DNA from: Actinoplanes couchii
GTDB lineage: Bacteria > Actinomycetota > Actinomycetes > Mycobacteriales > Micromonosporaceae
DNA: 64,000 nt
Reading direction: 5' to 3'
NCBI RefSeq assembly: GCF_016862075.1
Contig: NZ_BOMG01000054.1
Coordinates: forward strand, 62,001 to 126,000
Each line of letters starts with the position of its first letter. Within the stretch, counting starts at the first letter, position 1. Below the pieces are notes generated by a model. That model searched no databases. It worked only from the letters and a program-made list of their open reading frames with translations, and had not been told where the DNA came from. The translations under genes were made by a program, and so were the position numbers. Shown piece after piece: positions 35,583-45,652 of the stretch.

Positions 35583-36805
35583 TGGAGGCCGTCCGGCAGG
35601 AGGTTCGAGAGCTCCTTCATCTCACTGATCGCGGGCACCGCCATCGGATCCAGCCCGTGTGCCAGGGCCAGGTAGAGCGACGCGTAGTCGGGCACCGCCA
35701 CCAGCGAGGCCAGCCGCTCCAGTGTCGAGCCGCCCTCGGCGGTCAGCACGTCGCAGCGCACCCCGCGCCGGTCGGCGAGGGTCTGGATGGCGTCGGCCCG
35801 GCGCTCCTCGACGGCCACCGGCTCGTCGGCGTCGTCCTCCGGGTTCAGCCCGCCGTCCCGGAAGACCACCAGCCGCAGCCGGGTGGTGGCCTGCTCGTCG
35901 TCATCGTCGGGGTCGGCGAAGATGTCCCGGGACGTCTCGGCCAGGCCGCCGAAGACGCCGTCCAGCAGGCCCACCCGCCCACGGCCGGCCTCGCCGAGCG
36001 CGCCGGCCATCACCGGGTAGCGGGCGTTGGCGGCCAGCGTGTCGCCGAACCGGCGGGCCGCGACGGTGGCCAGCGGCGACGAACCCCAGACGATCGGCAC
36101 CGAGCCGGCCAGCCCGAGGGCCAGCGCCTTCGCCGGGTTCACGAACGAGTCGGCGCCCGGACGGCAGCGCTCGGCGTCGGCGTCCAGCCGGGTCGCGGTC
36201 TCCGCGATGTCCGCCTCGGCCAGTTTCGCCAGGCCCAGCGCGCGGCCGGCGAGCAGCACCGGAATGGTCAGGCCCCACAGGGTGGCCCGGGCCGGGGCCC
36301 GGCGCGGCACCCCGATGAACGGCGCGCGGGCCCGCTCGGCCAGCGCCTCCAGCTCGGAGCCGGGGTTGCCGATGGCGACCAGGCGGGCGCCCCGGCGGTG
36401 CGCGGCCTCGGCGGCCGCCAGGGCCTCCGGGCTGCGGCCGGACGCGGAGACCGCGATCACCACGTCGGCGGCGCCGACCCAGCCGGGGACACCGGCGCTG
36501 CGGTGCCCGATGATCGGCACCGGGCAGCGCGGGCCGGCGACCGTGGACAGGATGCTGCCGGTCAGGCCCGCGGTGCCGATGCCGGCGACCACGACGGCAC
36601 GCGGCCGGCCCTCGTCGGCGAGCATGCTCAGGTCCACCTCGGCGGCCAGCGCCGCCGACTCGCGGACCTGGGCGCCGGCCGAGGCGGTGGCCCGCAGCAT
36701 GCCGCCCGGGTCGTTGCCGAGCATCGACTTCTCGTCGTTGAGCAGCGACTCGTCGGCGATGCGGTGCCCGTTGACCCCGGAGGACCCGGTCAGTGGGTCG
36801 ACCAT
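35579..36805 (-). CDS. SIS-domain protein, phosphoglucose/phosphomannose isomerase-like
   Basis: 408 residues. Two SIS subdomains: the first with A-G-I-G-T-A-G-L-T-G (near 73-82) and A-V-S-A-S-G-R-S-P-E-A, the second with I-V-W-G-S-S and C-terminal S-L-Y-L-A-L-A-H-G-L. It resembles bacterial bifunctional phosphoglucose/phosphomannose isomerases and lies with manA and the phosphomannomutase gene, suggesting hexose-phosphate supply for GDP-mannose; manA already covers mannose-6-phosphate isomerisation, so activity is uncertain. ATG 36805 shares a base with the upstream TGA (TGATG). Confidence 0.82.
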   Translation of the reverse strand: MVDPLTGSSGVNGHRIADESLLNDEKSMLGNDPGGMLRATASAGAQVRESAALAAEVDLSMLADEGRPRAVVVAGIGTAGLTGSILSTVAGPRCPVPIIGHRSAGVPGWVGAADVVIAVSASGRSPEALAAAEAAHRRGARLVAIGNPGSELEALAERARAPFIGVPRRAPARATLWGLTIPVLLAGRALGLAKLAEADIAETATRLDADAERCRPGADSFVNPAKALALGLAGSVPIVWGSSPLATVAARRFGDTLAANARYPVMAGALGEAGRGRVGLLDGVFGGLAETSRDIFADPDDDDEQATTRLRLVVFRDGGLNPEDDADEPVAVEERRADAIQTLADRRGVRCDVLTAEGGSTLERLASLVAVPDYASLYLALAHGLDPMAVPAISEMKELSNLLPDGLQ

Positions 36806-36993
36806 CACTTCTCCCCTTCCTCGGCGGGCGTCCTGGCCTCGTCGAGGAGCAGGATCGGGATGTCGTCGCGGACCTCGAAGATCCGCCCGCACTCCGTGCA
36901 CGTCAGCGTCGACGCGCCCGCGTCGTAATCGAGGGGCGCGTGATGCGTGTCCGGGCAGGCCAGAATCTCCAGCAACTGCTGATCGAGCGCCAC
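36805..36993 (-). CDS. Trm112-family zinc-ribbon protein
   Basis: 62 residues. L-L-E-I-L-A-C-P-D-T (7-16), a second CxxC-like site L-T-C-T-E-C-G (30-36) and I-P-I-L-L-L-D-E-A-R (45-54) match the Trm112/YcaR family, small partners of methyltransferases and other enzymes. GTG start at 36993. Coupled to the SIS gene by TGATG. Confidence 0.88.
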   Translation of the reverse strand: MALDQQLLEILACPDTHHAPLDYDAGASTLTCTECGRIFEVRDDIPILLLDEARTPAEEGEK

Positions 36994-37037
36994 CGACGTA
37001 CTCCTAATCGCCGCGTACCAACTGGGTCGTGGCGATC

Positions 37038-38417
37038 CTATCCACGAACGATCGCGAGCACCTCGTCACGCAGTTTCGCCATCCGGTCGGCGTCCTGAGC
37101 CTCCACGTTGAGCCGCAGCAGCGGCTCCGTGTTGGACGCCCGCAGGTTGAACCAGGCGCCGTCTCCGACCTGGAAAGTCAGGCCGTCCAGGTCGTCGATC
37201 CCGGCGTCCGGGAACGCGGCCCGGACTTCGGCGATCTTCGCGGTGGCGTCGGCCACGGTGGAGTTGATCTCACCGGAGGCGACGTACCGCTCGTACTCCG
37301 CGGCGAACTCGGACAGCGGCAGCGGCTGGCCACCGAACGCGGCGAGCACGTGCATCGCGGCGAGCATGCCGGTGTCGGCGAACCAGAAGTCACGGAAGTA
37401 GTAGTGCGCCGAGTGCTCGCCGCCGAAGACCGCGTTGGTGGCGGCCATGTCGGCCTTGATGAACGAGTGGCCGACCCGGCTGCGGACCGGCTTCCCCCCG
37501 TTCTCGGTGATGATCTCCGGCACCGCGGCCGAGGTGATCACGTTGTGGATGATCGTGCTGCCCGGGGACTTGGCCAACTCCCGGCTCGCGATCAGCGCGG
37601 TGATCGCGGACGGCGACACCGGGTCACCCTTCTCGTCGACCACGAAGCAGCGGTCGGCGTCACCGTCGAAGGCCAGACCGATGTCGGCGCCCTGCTCACG
37701 GACCGCCTTCTGCAGGTCGACCAGGTTCTTCGGGTCGAGCGGGTTGGCCTCGTGGTTCGGGAACGAACCGTCCAACTCGAAGTAGAGCGGCTCGATGGTC
37801 AGCGGCAGGGCCGGCAGGACCTGGTCGCCGAGCACGGCCGGAACCGTGTAGCCGCCCATGCCGTTGCCGGCGTCCACGATGACCTTCAGCGGGCGGATGC
37901 CGGCGAGGTCCACGAGTGAACGCAGGTGGGCCGCGTAGTCGGCGAGCACGTCCCGCTGCTCCACCCGCTCCGGGCCGTCGGCCTCCGCGTTCAGATCGGC
38001 GAGCAGCTTCTGGGCGCGCTGCCGGACCACGGCGAGACCGCTGTCCTGGCCGACCGGGCGGGCGCCACCACGGCAGAGCTTGATCCCGTTGTACTGCGCC
38101 GGGTTGTGGCTGGCGGTGAACATCGCACCGGGCAGGTTCAGCACACCGGAGGCGTAGTAGAGCTGGTCGGTCGAGGCGAGACCGATGTTGATCACCGCGG
38201 CGCCGGCTGCGTTGACACCCCGGGCGAACGCGGCGACCAGCCCCGGACCGGACTCACGCATGTCGTGACCGATCACGATCTGGTCCGGCTCGCCACCGGA
38301 CTCCCGCAACATCTCGACGAACGCCGTGCCGATCGCGCGGGCCACCGTCTCGTTGAACTGGTCCGGGACGGTCCCGCGTACGTCGTACGCCTTGATGATC
38401 TGCGACAGATCAGACAC
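37038..38417 (-). CDS. manB: Phosphomannomutase/phosphoglucomutase
   Basis: 459 residues. Starts A-Y-D-V-R-G, and the phosphoserine loop T-A-S-H-N-P puts the active Ser at 103. The metal site F-D-G-D-A-D-R and the sugar loop E-H-S-A-H-Y are intact. It converts mannose-6-phosphate to mannose-1-phosphate for GDP-mannose. It precedes Trm112 and SIS on the same strand with 44 bases between. Confidence 0.94.
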   Translation of the reverse strand: MSDLSQIIKAYDVRGTVPDQFNETVARAIGTAFVEMLRESGGEPDQIVIGHDMRESGPGLVAAFARGVNAAGAAVINIGLASTDQLYYASGVLNLPGAMFTASHNPAQYNGIKLCRGGARPVGQDSGLAVVRQRAQKLLADLNAEADGPERVEQRDVLADYAAHLRSLVDLAGIRPLKVIVDAGNGMGGYTVPAVLGDQVLPALPLTIEPLYFELDGSFPNHEANPLDPKNLVDLQKAVREQGADIGLAFDGDADRCFVVDEKGDPVSPSAITALIASRELAKSPGSTIIHNVITSAAVPEIITENGGKPVRSRVGHSFIKADMAATNAVFGGEHSAHYYFRDFWFADTGMLAAMHVLAAFGGQPLPLSEFAAEYERYVASGEINSTVADATAKIAEVRAAFPDAGIDDLDGLTFQVGDGAWFNLRASNTEPLLRLNVEAQDADRMAKLRDEVLAIVRG

Positions 38418-38481
38418 TGCTCACCCCTCAGCGAAAACCCTTGTGGCCCGAGGGTAACCGAGCACCTCGCGGCCCAAGGTT

Positions 38482-38505
38482 TTAACCGCGCGGCCGGGCG
38501 GTTAA
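38482..38505 (-). terminator. Inverted repeat at the endonuclease V stop
   Basis: TTAACCGC (38482-38489) pairs with GCGGTTAA (38498-38505) and overlaps the TAA stop of the endonuclease V gene. It may reduce read-through into the phosphomannomutase gene. Confidence 0.45.
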
Positions 38506-39182
38506 CTAAGTAGATCCCGGCAGGCGCGGTCGGCGGCCCTGGTGGTTTCGGGCAGGCGGTAGCGCGGCGCCAGCCGAAGGGTCAGCTCACACGCCCGGTC
38601 CAGACCGATGCGATGTCCGGTGGAGACGAAGACCGGTTTCACCCCCGATTGGGTACGCAGGACCGCGCCGATCGTCTCTCCCCCGTCGATCAGCGCCGAC
38701 CGTGCCCCGCGCGGCTCGCCGACCGGTTCCCAGTCTCCCACCAGCCGCGTCTTCCCGACGCCGAACGACGGGAGATCGGTGAGCACCCCCAGATGCGCGG
38801 CCAGCCCGAACCGGCGCGGGTGGGCCAGCCCGTGCCCGTCGCAGATCAGCACCTCGGGGCGCACGGTCAGCCGTTCCAGGGCGTCCATCAGTGCCGGCAC
38901 CTCCCGGAACGCGAACAGGCCCGGGACGTACGGGAAGGCCGGCACACCACGGACCACGGCGGTGTCGGCGATCGACAGGTCGGCGGTGTTCAGCACCACC
39001 ACCGCGGCGGCCAGCCGCGTGTCGTCCGGGGAGTAGGCGACGTCCAGTCCGGCGACGGTCGCGGGCGCCTCCGGACCGGGCTCGTCGATCACCCGGGAGC
39101 GGAGTTCGTCCTGCACGGAAAGGGCTTCGTCTTCACTGCTCGGCCAGGGCTGCACGAACGGAAGCGTAAGTACTGTTGTCAC
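38502..39182 (-). CDS. nfi: Endonuclease V
   Basis: 226 residues. V-A-G-L-D-V-A-Y carries the first catalytic Asp, C-D-G-H-G-L-A-H-P-R-R-F-G-L-A (113-127) the second conserved acidic block, and G-V-G-K-T-R-L-V-G the third; this is the EndoV/Nfi family, which nicks DNA (or RNA) next to deaminated inosine. The start is GTG 39182, divergent from the GAF regulator. In the reference mycobacterial order this gene is absent between the phosphomannomutase and DUF3499 genes, so it opens an accessory block. Confidence 0.92.
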   Translation of the reverse strand: MTTVLTLPFVQPWPSSEDEALSVQDELRSRVIDEPGPEAPATVAGLDVAYSPDDTRLAAAVVVLNTADLSIADTAVVRGVPAFPYVPGLFAFREVPALMDALERLTVRPEVLICDGHGLAHPRRFGLAAHLGVLTDLPSFGVGKTRLVGDWEPVGEPRGARSALIDGGETIGAVLRTQSGVKPVFVSTGHRIGLDRACELTLRLAPRYRLPETTRAADRACRDLLS

Positions 39183-39224
39183 TTGACGTGACGCGGGTCA
39201 CGATGGGGCCAGGAGGTGCTGCCG

Positions 39225-40472
39225 GTGAACCCCTGGCTTGCCCTGACCCCCGGAGACGACCCCGCCGAGCGGATCCGGCAGGTCGGCCGTGCCCACGAGC
39301 GTTTCCTGGCCGGTGAGCTGCCGCCGGACCGGATGCGCACGGTGGTCGCCGACTCCTGGGCCCGGTCCGCCGCGTTCATCGGCGCCGACCACACCGCCCC
39401 GATCGACCTGGCCGACGCCGATCTGGAGGCCTACCGGGCGGCCCACCCGCTGGCCCGGGTCATGCCGATCTTCCGGGACCTGCTCGGCGGCCTGGCCGAG
39501 GACGGCGACCACATGATGGCGGTCTGCGACGAACACGGCCGGCTGCTCTGGGTGGAGGGGCACCCGGCCACCCTGCGCGGGGCCGCCACGATGAACTTCG
39601 TACCCGGCGCCCGCTGGGACGAGGCCCACGCCGGCACCAACGCGCCCGGTACCGCGCTCGCCGTCGACCACGCGCTGCAGATCTTCGCGACCGAGCACTT
39701 CACCCACCCGGTGCAGCGGTGGACGTGCGCGGCCGCCCCGGTCCACGACCCCGGCACCGGGCGGCTGCTCGGGGCGATCGACGTGACCGGCGGGGACCAT
39801 CTGGCCAATCCGCACAGCCTGGCGCTGGTCCGGGCCACGGCGCTGGCCGCCGAGGCGTACCTGCGCACGGTCGAACCGGTCGCCCGGGGACCGCACGTCG
39901 CCGCGCTCGGCCGGGACGAGGCCCGGCTTGTGGTCCGGGGCCGGCCGGTCCGGCTCGGCCGCCGGCACTCGGAGCTGCTGGCGCTGCTCACCGTCTACCC
40001 GGAGGGGCGCACCGGGGATCAGCTGGGGGTCGAGCTGTACGGCGACGACGTGAACCCGGTGACGATCCGTGCCGAACTGTCCCGGCTGCGCCGCATCCTC
40101 GGCCCGGAGCTGCTGGACTCCCGCCCGTACCGGCTGCGCACCGCGCTGGAGACCGACTTCGGCGCGGTGGCCCGGCTGCTGGACGCCGGGCGGGTCGCCG
40201 AGGCGCTGGACGCCTACCCGGGACCGCTGCTGCCCGGGTCGGACGCGCCGGGCATCGTCCGGTTGCGGCGGCTGCTGGACGACCGGCTGCGGGCCGCGCT
40301 GCTCACCGCGGGCGACCGGCGGCTGCTCCAGTCCTGGCTGAACAGCCCGTGGGGCGGCGACGACCTGGACCTGTGGCAGGCGTACGCCGCACTGACCCCG
40401 GCCGATGCGGTGGCGGCACGACGGGTGGCGGTGCTGAACCGCGAGTTCGCGTGCAACGTTGCTGCAACGTAG
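39225..40472 (+). CDS. GAF-domain regulator with OmpR/SARP-like winged helix
   Basis: 415 residues. An N-terminal AcoR-type head (about 10-60, A-H-E-R-F-L and V-V-A-D-S-W-A-R-S), a GAF sensor (about 80-220, with G-R-L-L-W-V-E-G and N-A-P-G-T-A-L-A) and a C-terminal DNA-binding region (about 245-315, R-H-S-E-L-L-A-L-L and R-A-E-L-S-R-L-R-R-I). No AAA+ sigma-54 module is present, consistent with actinobacteria lacking sigma-54. It likely controls the aldehyde dehydrogenase 38 bases downstream. GTG 39225 follows AGGAGG by 8 bases. Confidence 0.82.
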   Translation: MNPWLALTPGDDPAERIRQVGRAHERFLAGELPPDRMRTVVADSWARSAAFIGADHTAPIDLADADLEAYRAAHPLARVMPIFRDLLGGLAEDGDHMMAVCDEHGRLLWVEGHPATLRGAATMNFVPGARWDEAHAGTNAPGTALAVDHALQIFATEHFTHPVQRWTCAAAPVHDPGTGRLLGAIDVTGGDHLANPHSLALVRATALAAEAYLRTVEPVARGPHVAALGRDEARLVVRGRPVRLGRRHSELLALLTVYPEGRTGDQLGVELYGDDVNPVTIRAELSRLRRILGPELLDSRPYRLRTALETDFGAVARLLDAGRVAEALDAYPGPLLPGSDAPGIVRLRRLLDDRLRAALLTAGDRRLLQSWLNSPWGGDDLDLWQAYAALTPADAVAARRVAVLNREFACNVAAT

Positions 40473-40509
40473 CCGTAACTAAGGTCCGCCGGAAAAGGGA
40501 GGCGAGACC

Positions 40510-42033
<1,524 letters not shown>

Positions 42034-42036
42034 GCC

Positions 42037-42408
42037 ATGGTTTCGCGAGTGGATGTCACCCCGGCTGCCGCTCAGATGATGCGGCAGCTGCGGGGGCAGC
42101 ACGGCCCGCTAATGTTCCACCAGTCCGGCGGCTGCTGCGACGGCAGTTCGCCGATGTGTTACCTGGAGGGCGAGTTCCGTACCGGCGCCTCCGACGTGCT
42201 CTTGCAGTCTCTGGCGATCGAGGGGGTGCCGGAGCCCATCACGTTCTGGATGTCGGCCGCGCAGTTCGCGCTCTGGAAGCACACGCACCTGACGGTGGAC
42301 GTGGTCCCCGGCCGCGGCTCCGGCTTTTCGCTGGAGGCGCCGGAGGGCGTCCGGTTCCTGATCCGCTCACGTCTTCTCACCGAGGCTGAGCTGGCAGAAC
42401 TGGGCTGA
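42037..42408 (+). CDS. DUF779 protein
   Basis: 123 residues. The cysteine-rich F-H-Q-S-G-G-C-C-D-G-S-S-P-M-C (about 27-41) defines DUF779. The gene starts 3 bases after the aldehyde dehydrogenase stop and is surely co-transcribed. Its role is unknown; the conserved cysteines suggest metal binding or redox support of the dehydrogenase. A terminator follows. Confidence 0.92.
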   Translation: MVSRVDVTPAAAQMMRQLRGQHGPLMFHQSGGCCDGSSPMCYLEGEFRTGASDVLLQSLAIEGVPEPITFWMSAAQFALWKHTHLTVDVVPGRGSGFSLEAPEGVRFLIRSRLLTEAELAELG

Positions 42409-42413
42409 AACGA

Positions 42414-42448
42414 AGCGTGGGCGGGGTGCCGGGCACCCCGCCCACGCT
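42414..42448 (+). terminator. Terminator after the DUF779 gene
   Basis: Perfect arms AGCGTGGGCGGGGTGC and GCACCCCGCCCACGCT around a tiny loop, a 16-17-bp stem, 5 bases after the stop. A weak T-containing tract follows. Confidence 0.85.
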
Positions 42449-42589
42449 GGGTTAGACCTTTCGGACATTTACCCCCATGAGCCCACCCCATCGGTGCCGT
42501 ACGATCCCGCGGCGTCCAGACTTGGCGTGTTCGGAACTGGTTCGCCCCGGCTATCGTCGGCGGCTGCAACCGACCTGGGGAGGTCTCTT

Positions 42590-43489
42590 TTGATACGGCT
42601 GTCGCACACCCGGAAGGCCTTCGCGATCAGCATCGTGCTGATCATGACGGGCCTGGTGGGACAGGCGACCGCGGCGACCACCACCGCCCAGCCCGCCTCA
42701 TCGTCGTCCGCGTCCCGCACCGTGTCCGCGACCACGTCACCATCCATGTCGCCGCCGGTGTCCCCGTCCGCTTCACTGCCCGGGGAGCAGGCGCCACCGG
42801 CGGCCGGCGCCGCCACTCCGGAGCTCTCCCAGAGCCCGAAGCACACCGAGAGCACCAAGACCGTCGCCAAACCCAAGGGCCGGACCGGGCCGGCCGGGAG
42901 CCTGCTCGTCACCGGGACCAAGGGCGTCGCCCTCACCTTCGACGACGGCCCCGACCCGGATTACACCCCGGTGCTGCTCAAGATGCTCGCCAAGGAGCAG
43001 GTGAAGGCCACCTTCTGCCTGGTCGGCACCCAGGCCCGGCGGCATCCCGATCTGGTCAAGAAGATCGCGGAGGGCGGCCACAGCTTCTGCAACCACTCGT
43101 GGAACCACGACCTCAAGCTGGGCAAACGCTCGCACCGGCAGATCCGCGCCGACCTGGAGCGCACCAACGCCGCCATCCGGGCCGCCGTCCCGGACGCCGA
43201 GATCCGGTACATGCGCGCGCCCGGCGGCAACTTCACGCCCGCCCTGGTCGACATCTCCGCCGAGCTGGGCATGCGCTCGATCTACTGGAAGGTCGACCCG
43301 CGCGACTGGGAGCACAAGACCGAGTCGGCGTCCGGCCACCGCGACAAGATCATTCGCATCGTGAAGCGGGGCACCAAGCCCGGCGCGATCGTGCTCTCCC
43401 ACGACTACGCCCAGCCGGACACCATCGCGGCCTACCGAACCCTGCTGCCATGGCTCAACAAGCGGTTCGACCTGGTAGCCCTGACCTGA
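42590..43489 (+). CDS. Secreted polysaccharide deacetylase (CE4)
   Basis: 299 residues from TTG 42590, chosen because GGGGAGG lies 6 bases upstream. A membrane helix or signal peptide (about 10-29) is followed by a Ser/Pro/Thr-rich spacer (30-100) and a CE4 NodB domain (about 110-299). Catalytic features: T-F-D-D-G at 116-120, H-S-W-N-H at 169-173 (zinc histidines), R-A-P-G-G at 209-213 and L-S-H-D at 269-272. It would remove N-acetyl groups from chitin-like chains or peptidoglycan. It is part of the accessory block. Confidence 0.92.
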   Translation: MIRLSHTRKAFAISIVLIMTGLVGQATAATTTAQPASSSSASRTVSATTSPSMSPPVSPSASLPGEQAPPAAGAATPELSQSPKHTESTKTVAKPKGRTGPAGSLLVTGTKGVALTFDDGPDPDYTPVLLKMLAKEQVKATFCLVGTQARRHPDLVKKIAEGGHSFCNHSWNHDLKLGKRSHRQIRADLERTNAAIRAAVPDAEIRYMRAPGGNFTPALVDISAELGMRSIYWKVDPRDWEHKTESASGHRDKIIRIVKRGTKPGAIVLSHDYAQPDTIAAYRTLLPWLNKRFDLVALT

Positions 43490-43605
43490 CACCCGGAGTT
43501 CGCCCCGAGCCCCGATTCGCGGCTCTGACCGGGGGTTCGACCTGAGCCCCCGGCTCGGGGCTCTGAACCGGGGTTCCAACTCGAGGCGATGGCCCAAGCC
43601 TCTGA

Positions 43606-43654
43606 CCTGAGGCTTTGACCTGAGTTTTTGATTTGAGGCTTTGACCTGAGGCCG
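43606..43654 (+). repeat. 13-bp tandem repeats
   Basis: CCTGAGGCTTTGA, CCTGAGTTTTTGA and TTTGAGGCTTTGA follow each other with a 13-base period, then a partial fourth copy. They lie in the 467-base gap between the deacetylase and DUF3499 genes, which otherwise shows only the direct-repeat-like phrases CCCGAGCCCC and CTGACCGGGG near 43505-43580 and no gene. Confidence 0.75.
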
Positions 43655-43956
43655 GTCGCCGTAGGCGGCCGGCCGGAACCACCGCGTCCGGCCCGGCGGA
43701 CGCGAGTCGGCCTCGGCCCGCCGCCCACCTCGCGGGACGAGACTGGAGATCCTGGATCTACGGGACCGGGCTCGCGTAACAGAAAAGGGTCTTGATCTTC
43801 AGGAACCTCCCGCGGCGGTGAGGCAGAAGCCACCGGCAGGCGGTGAAGTGGGAACCACCGGTGATCAATGTTGCGACGACCACCGGCGGCGGTGCGGCAG
43901 GGACCACCAGCAGGCAGCTGGGCAGGAACCGCTGCGTGACGAGAACCGCGGTGCGC

Positions 43957-44319
43957 TCAGTGGGGCGGCGGGATCACCCGGAGGTGGCCTCGGCGGCCGG
44001 TCTGGTGGCCGTGCTGGTGGTCGGTCTCGTCCGGGCGTGGCTGCACCGGGCGGGCGGCTTCGCGGACGGCCTCGGCGAGCGCCACGAGGTCGTCGGTGGT
44101 GGGGGGTGGGGGTGCGAAGTCGCCGTCGTGACGCACCAGCTCCCAGCCCCGGGGGGCGGTGAGGCTGCGAGCGTGCGTCTCGCACAGGTCGTAGGTGTGC
44201 GGTTCGGCGAAGGCGGCGAGGGGGCCGACCACCGCCGTCGAATCGCCATAGACGTAGGTCAGGGTGGCGACCGCCTGTCGGGGACAGCCGTTCCGGGAGC
44301 AGCGCCGTGGTGACCTCAC
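43957..44319 (-). CDS. DUF3499 protein (Rv3258c-like)
   Basis: 120 residues. C-S-R-N-G-C-P-R-Q-A-V-A-T-L-T-Y-V-Y (about 7-24), A-E-P-H-T-Y-D-L-C-E-T-H-A (about 38-50) and T-A-P-R-G-W-E-L-V-R define DUF3499, a conserved actinobacterial family with four cysteines that may bind zinc. Function unknown. It is divergent from the metallopeptidase-like gene; this pair marks the return to the conserved gene order after the accessory block. Confidence 0.9.
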   Translation of the reverse strand: MRSPRRCSRNGCPRQAVATLTYVYGDSTAVVGPLAAFAEPHTYDLCETHARSLTAPRGWELVRHDGDFAPPPPTTDDLVALAEAVREAARPVQPRPDETDHQHGHQTGRRGHLRVIPPPH

Positions 44320-44504
44320 GGCGGCAACTTATCTCTCCGTTCGCGATTCTGGGTCGTGTTGCCTCGCGACACGCCGACCGGACCGCGTCACGATTCGGAG
44401 ATGGTCGTTAGACACGCCACCACGTTGGGGCGAATTAACGCCGCGGACACACGGGGAGAACGGGCTGACCACGTCCGCAGCCCGAGTGGGGATACGCTGG
44501 CGGC

Positions 44505-44981
44505 GTGACCACCAGCCCCGAACGCCGCCGGACGGACGGTAAGGCGACGCGCAAACCCGGACCGGGTCATCCCGCGCGGCGGGATCGGCACGGCCGTGGC
44601 CTGCGTGGCCGCCTGGTTCCCGCAACCGTGCCGCTGGCCCGCACCAAGGCGGAGATCTTCGACGACCTGGTGCTCGACACCGTCGAGAGCCTCGAGCGCC
44701 GCTATGCCAAGGAGCTGGCCGGCGTCGAGTTCGCGGTGGAGGACGTCCCACCGGAGCTGAACGTCTACGACTCGGACGTGCTCGAGGACGGCGAGGTCCC
44801 CCTGGCCCGGCTCCTGCCCGGCCGGCCCGGGCGGCACGAGCTGCCCCCACGGATCGTGCTCTACCGGCGTCCGCTGGAGTTCCGGGCGATGGATCGGGAA
44901 GACCTCGCCGACCTCGTCCACGATGTGATCATCGAGCAGGTTGCCAACCTGCTCGGGGTCGATCCGGACGAGCTGGCCTGA
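44505..44981 (+). CDS. Metallopeptidase-family protein (COG3824/Rv3259-like)
   Basis: 158 residues with a basic N-terminal tail (1-45) and a minimal zincin-like domain (about 50-155): F-D-D-L-V-L-D-T-V-E-S-L, L-P-P-R-I-V-L-Y-R-R-P-L-E and L-V-H-D-V-I-I-E-Q-V-A-N-L-L-G. The usual HEXXH is replaced by H-D-V-I-I-E, so zinc peptidase activity is doubtful. It is convergent with whiB2, with one base between the stops. Confidence 0.82.
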   Translation: MTTSPERRRTDGKATRKPGPGHPARRDRHGRGLRGRLVPATVPLARTKAEIFDDLVLDTVESLERRYAKELAGVEFAVEDVPPELNVYDSDVLEDGEVPLARLLPGRPGRHELPPRIVLYRRPLEFRAMDREDLADLVHDVIIEQVANLLGVDPDELA

Positions 44982-44982
44982 G

Positions 44983-45240
44983 CTAGGCCACCCGTCGCTT
45001 CAACTTGCGGCGTTCACGTTCGGACAGTCCACCCCAGATTCCGAAACGTTCGTCGTGACCGAGCGCGTACTCCAGGCACTCTGCTTTCACGTCACAGCGG
45101 CCGCAGATGCGCTTCGCCTCGCGCGTCGAGCCACCCTTTTCAGGGAAGAAAGCCTCGGGATCGGTCTGCGAACACAGCGCCCGCTCCTGCCACTCGGGCG
45201 CGTCCCCGAGCAGGTCTACCCCTTCAACCTGCGCTTCCAT
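44983..45240 (-). CDS. whiB2: WhiB2-family iron-sulfur transcription factor
   Basis: 85 residues from ATG 45240, with GGAGG seven bases upstream. The four cluster cysteines are Cys23, Cys46, Cys49 and Cys55; the turn G-I-W-G-G is at 67-71 and the basic tail R-E-R-R-K-L-K-R-R at 75-83. It is the counterpart of WhiB (Streptomyces) and WhmD (mycobacteria), needed for sporulation septation or division with WhiA. A longer frame to 45297 is unlikely. The region upstream holds a perfect palindrome at 45360-45373. Confidence 0.95.
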   Translation of the reverse strand: MEAQVEGVDLLGDAPEWQERALCSQTDPEAFFPEKGGSTREAKRICGRCDVKAECLEYALGHDERFGIWGGLSERERRKLKRRVA

Positions 45241-45652
45241 CGGCGTGCCTCCATTTTTCCGCGCCGGCACGAAGACCAGCGCTGACCCCCCACGCACGCG
45301 GCGTGTTTTTGTGGGTTCGACGCCTTATGTTGCACATCGTCCCCACAACCCCACCAAAATTACACGCGTGTAAGACGTGCGTCGTCAAGCCGAACCTGCT
45401 AAATGGGCCCACTTCCGCAGCACTTACACAGCGGCGGACAGAGCTGCTGCTGCCCTATCTGTCCAAGCCGTCGGAAGGTAACGCGGACGCGGACCTGCAG
45501 GTCCAATTTAACCCGTTTTGTAATCTGAAGGCAGGGGGGTAGACCGAACGGATCATGTCCGTGGTGAACATTCGCCAAACCGGCTTCGGCCACGAATTTC
45601 TGAGGGTTGGGTCACAGCGGACCCTTGACCCTGCCGGTTCGGCGAACGTCCG
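45241..45652. promoter_or_regulatory. AT-rich whiB2 upstream region with palindrome TTACACGCGTGTAA
   Basis: A 412-base non-coding region. The 14-base palindrome TTACACGCGTGTAA at 45360-45373 is perfect, and a TTACAC half-site recurs at 45424. It lies 120 bases before the whiB2 start, so it is a good candidate operator for a developmental regulator; no assignment to a known regulator is possible. No gene seen here. Confidence 0.6.

Noticed and set aside
33324..35675. A 783-codon plus-strand frame across manA and the cation efflux gene
   Set aside because: Shadow of two real genes on the other strand; no recognisable fold.
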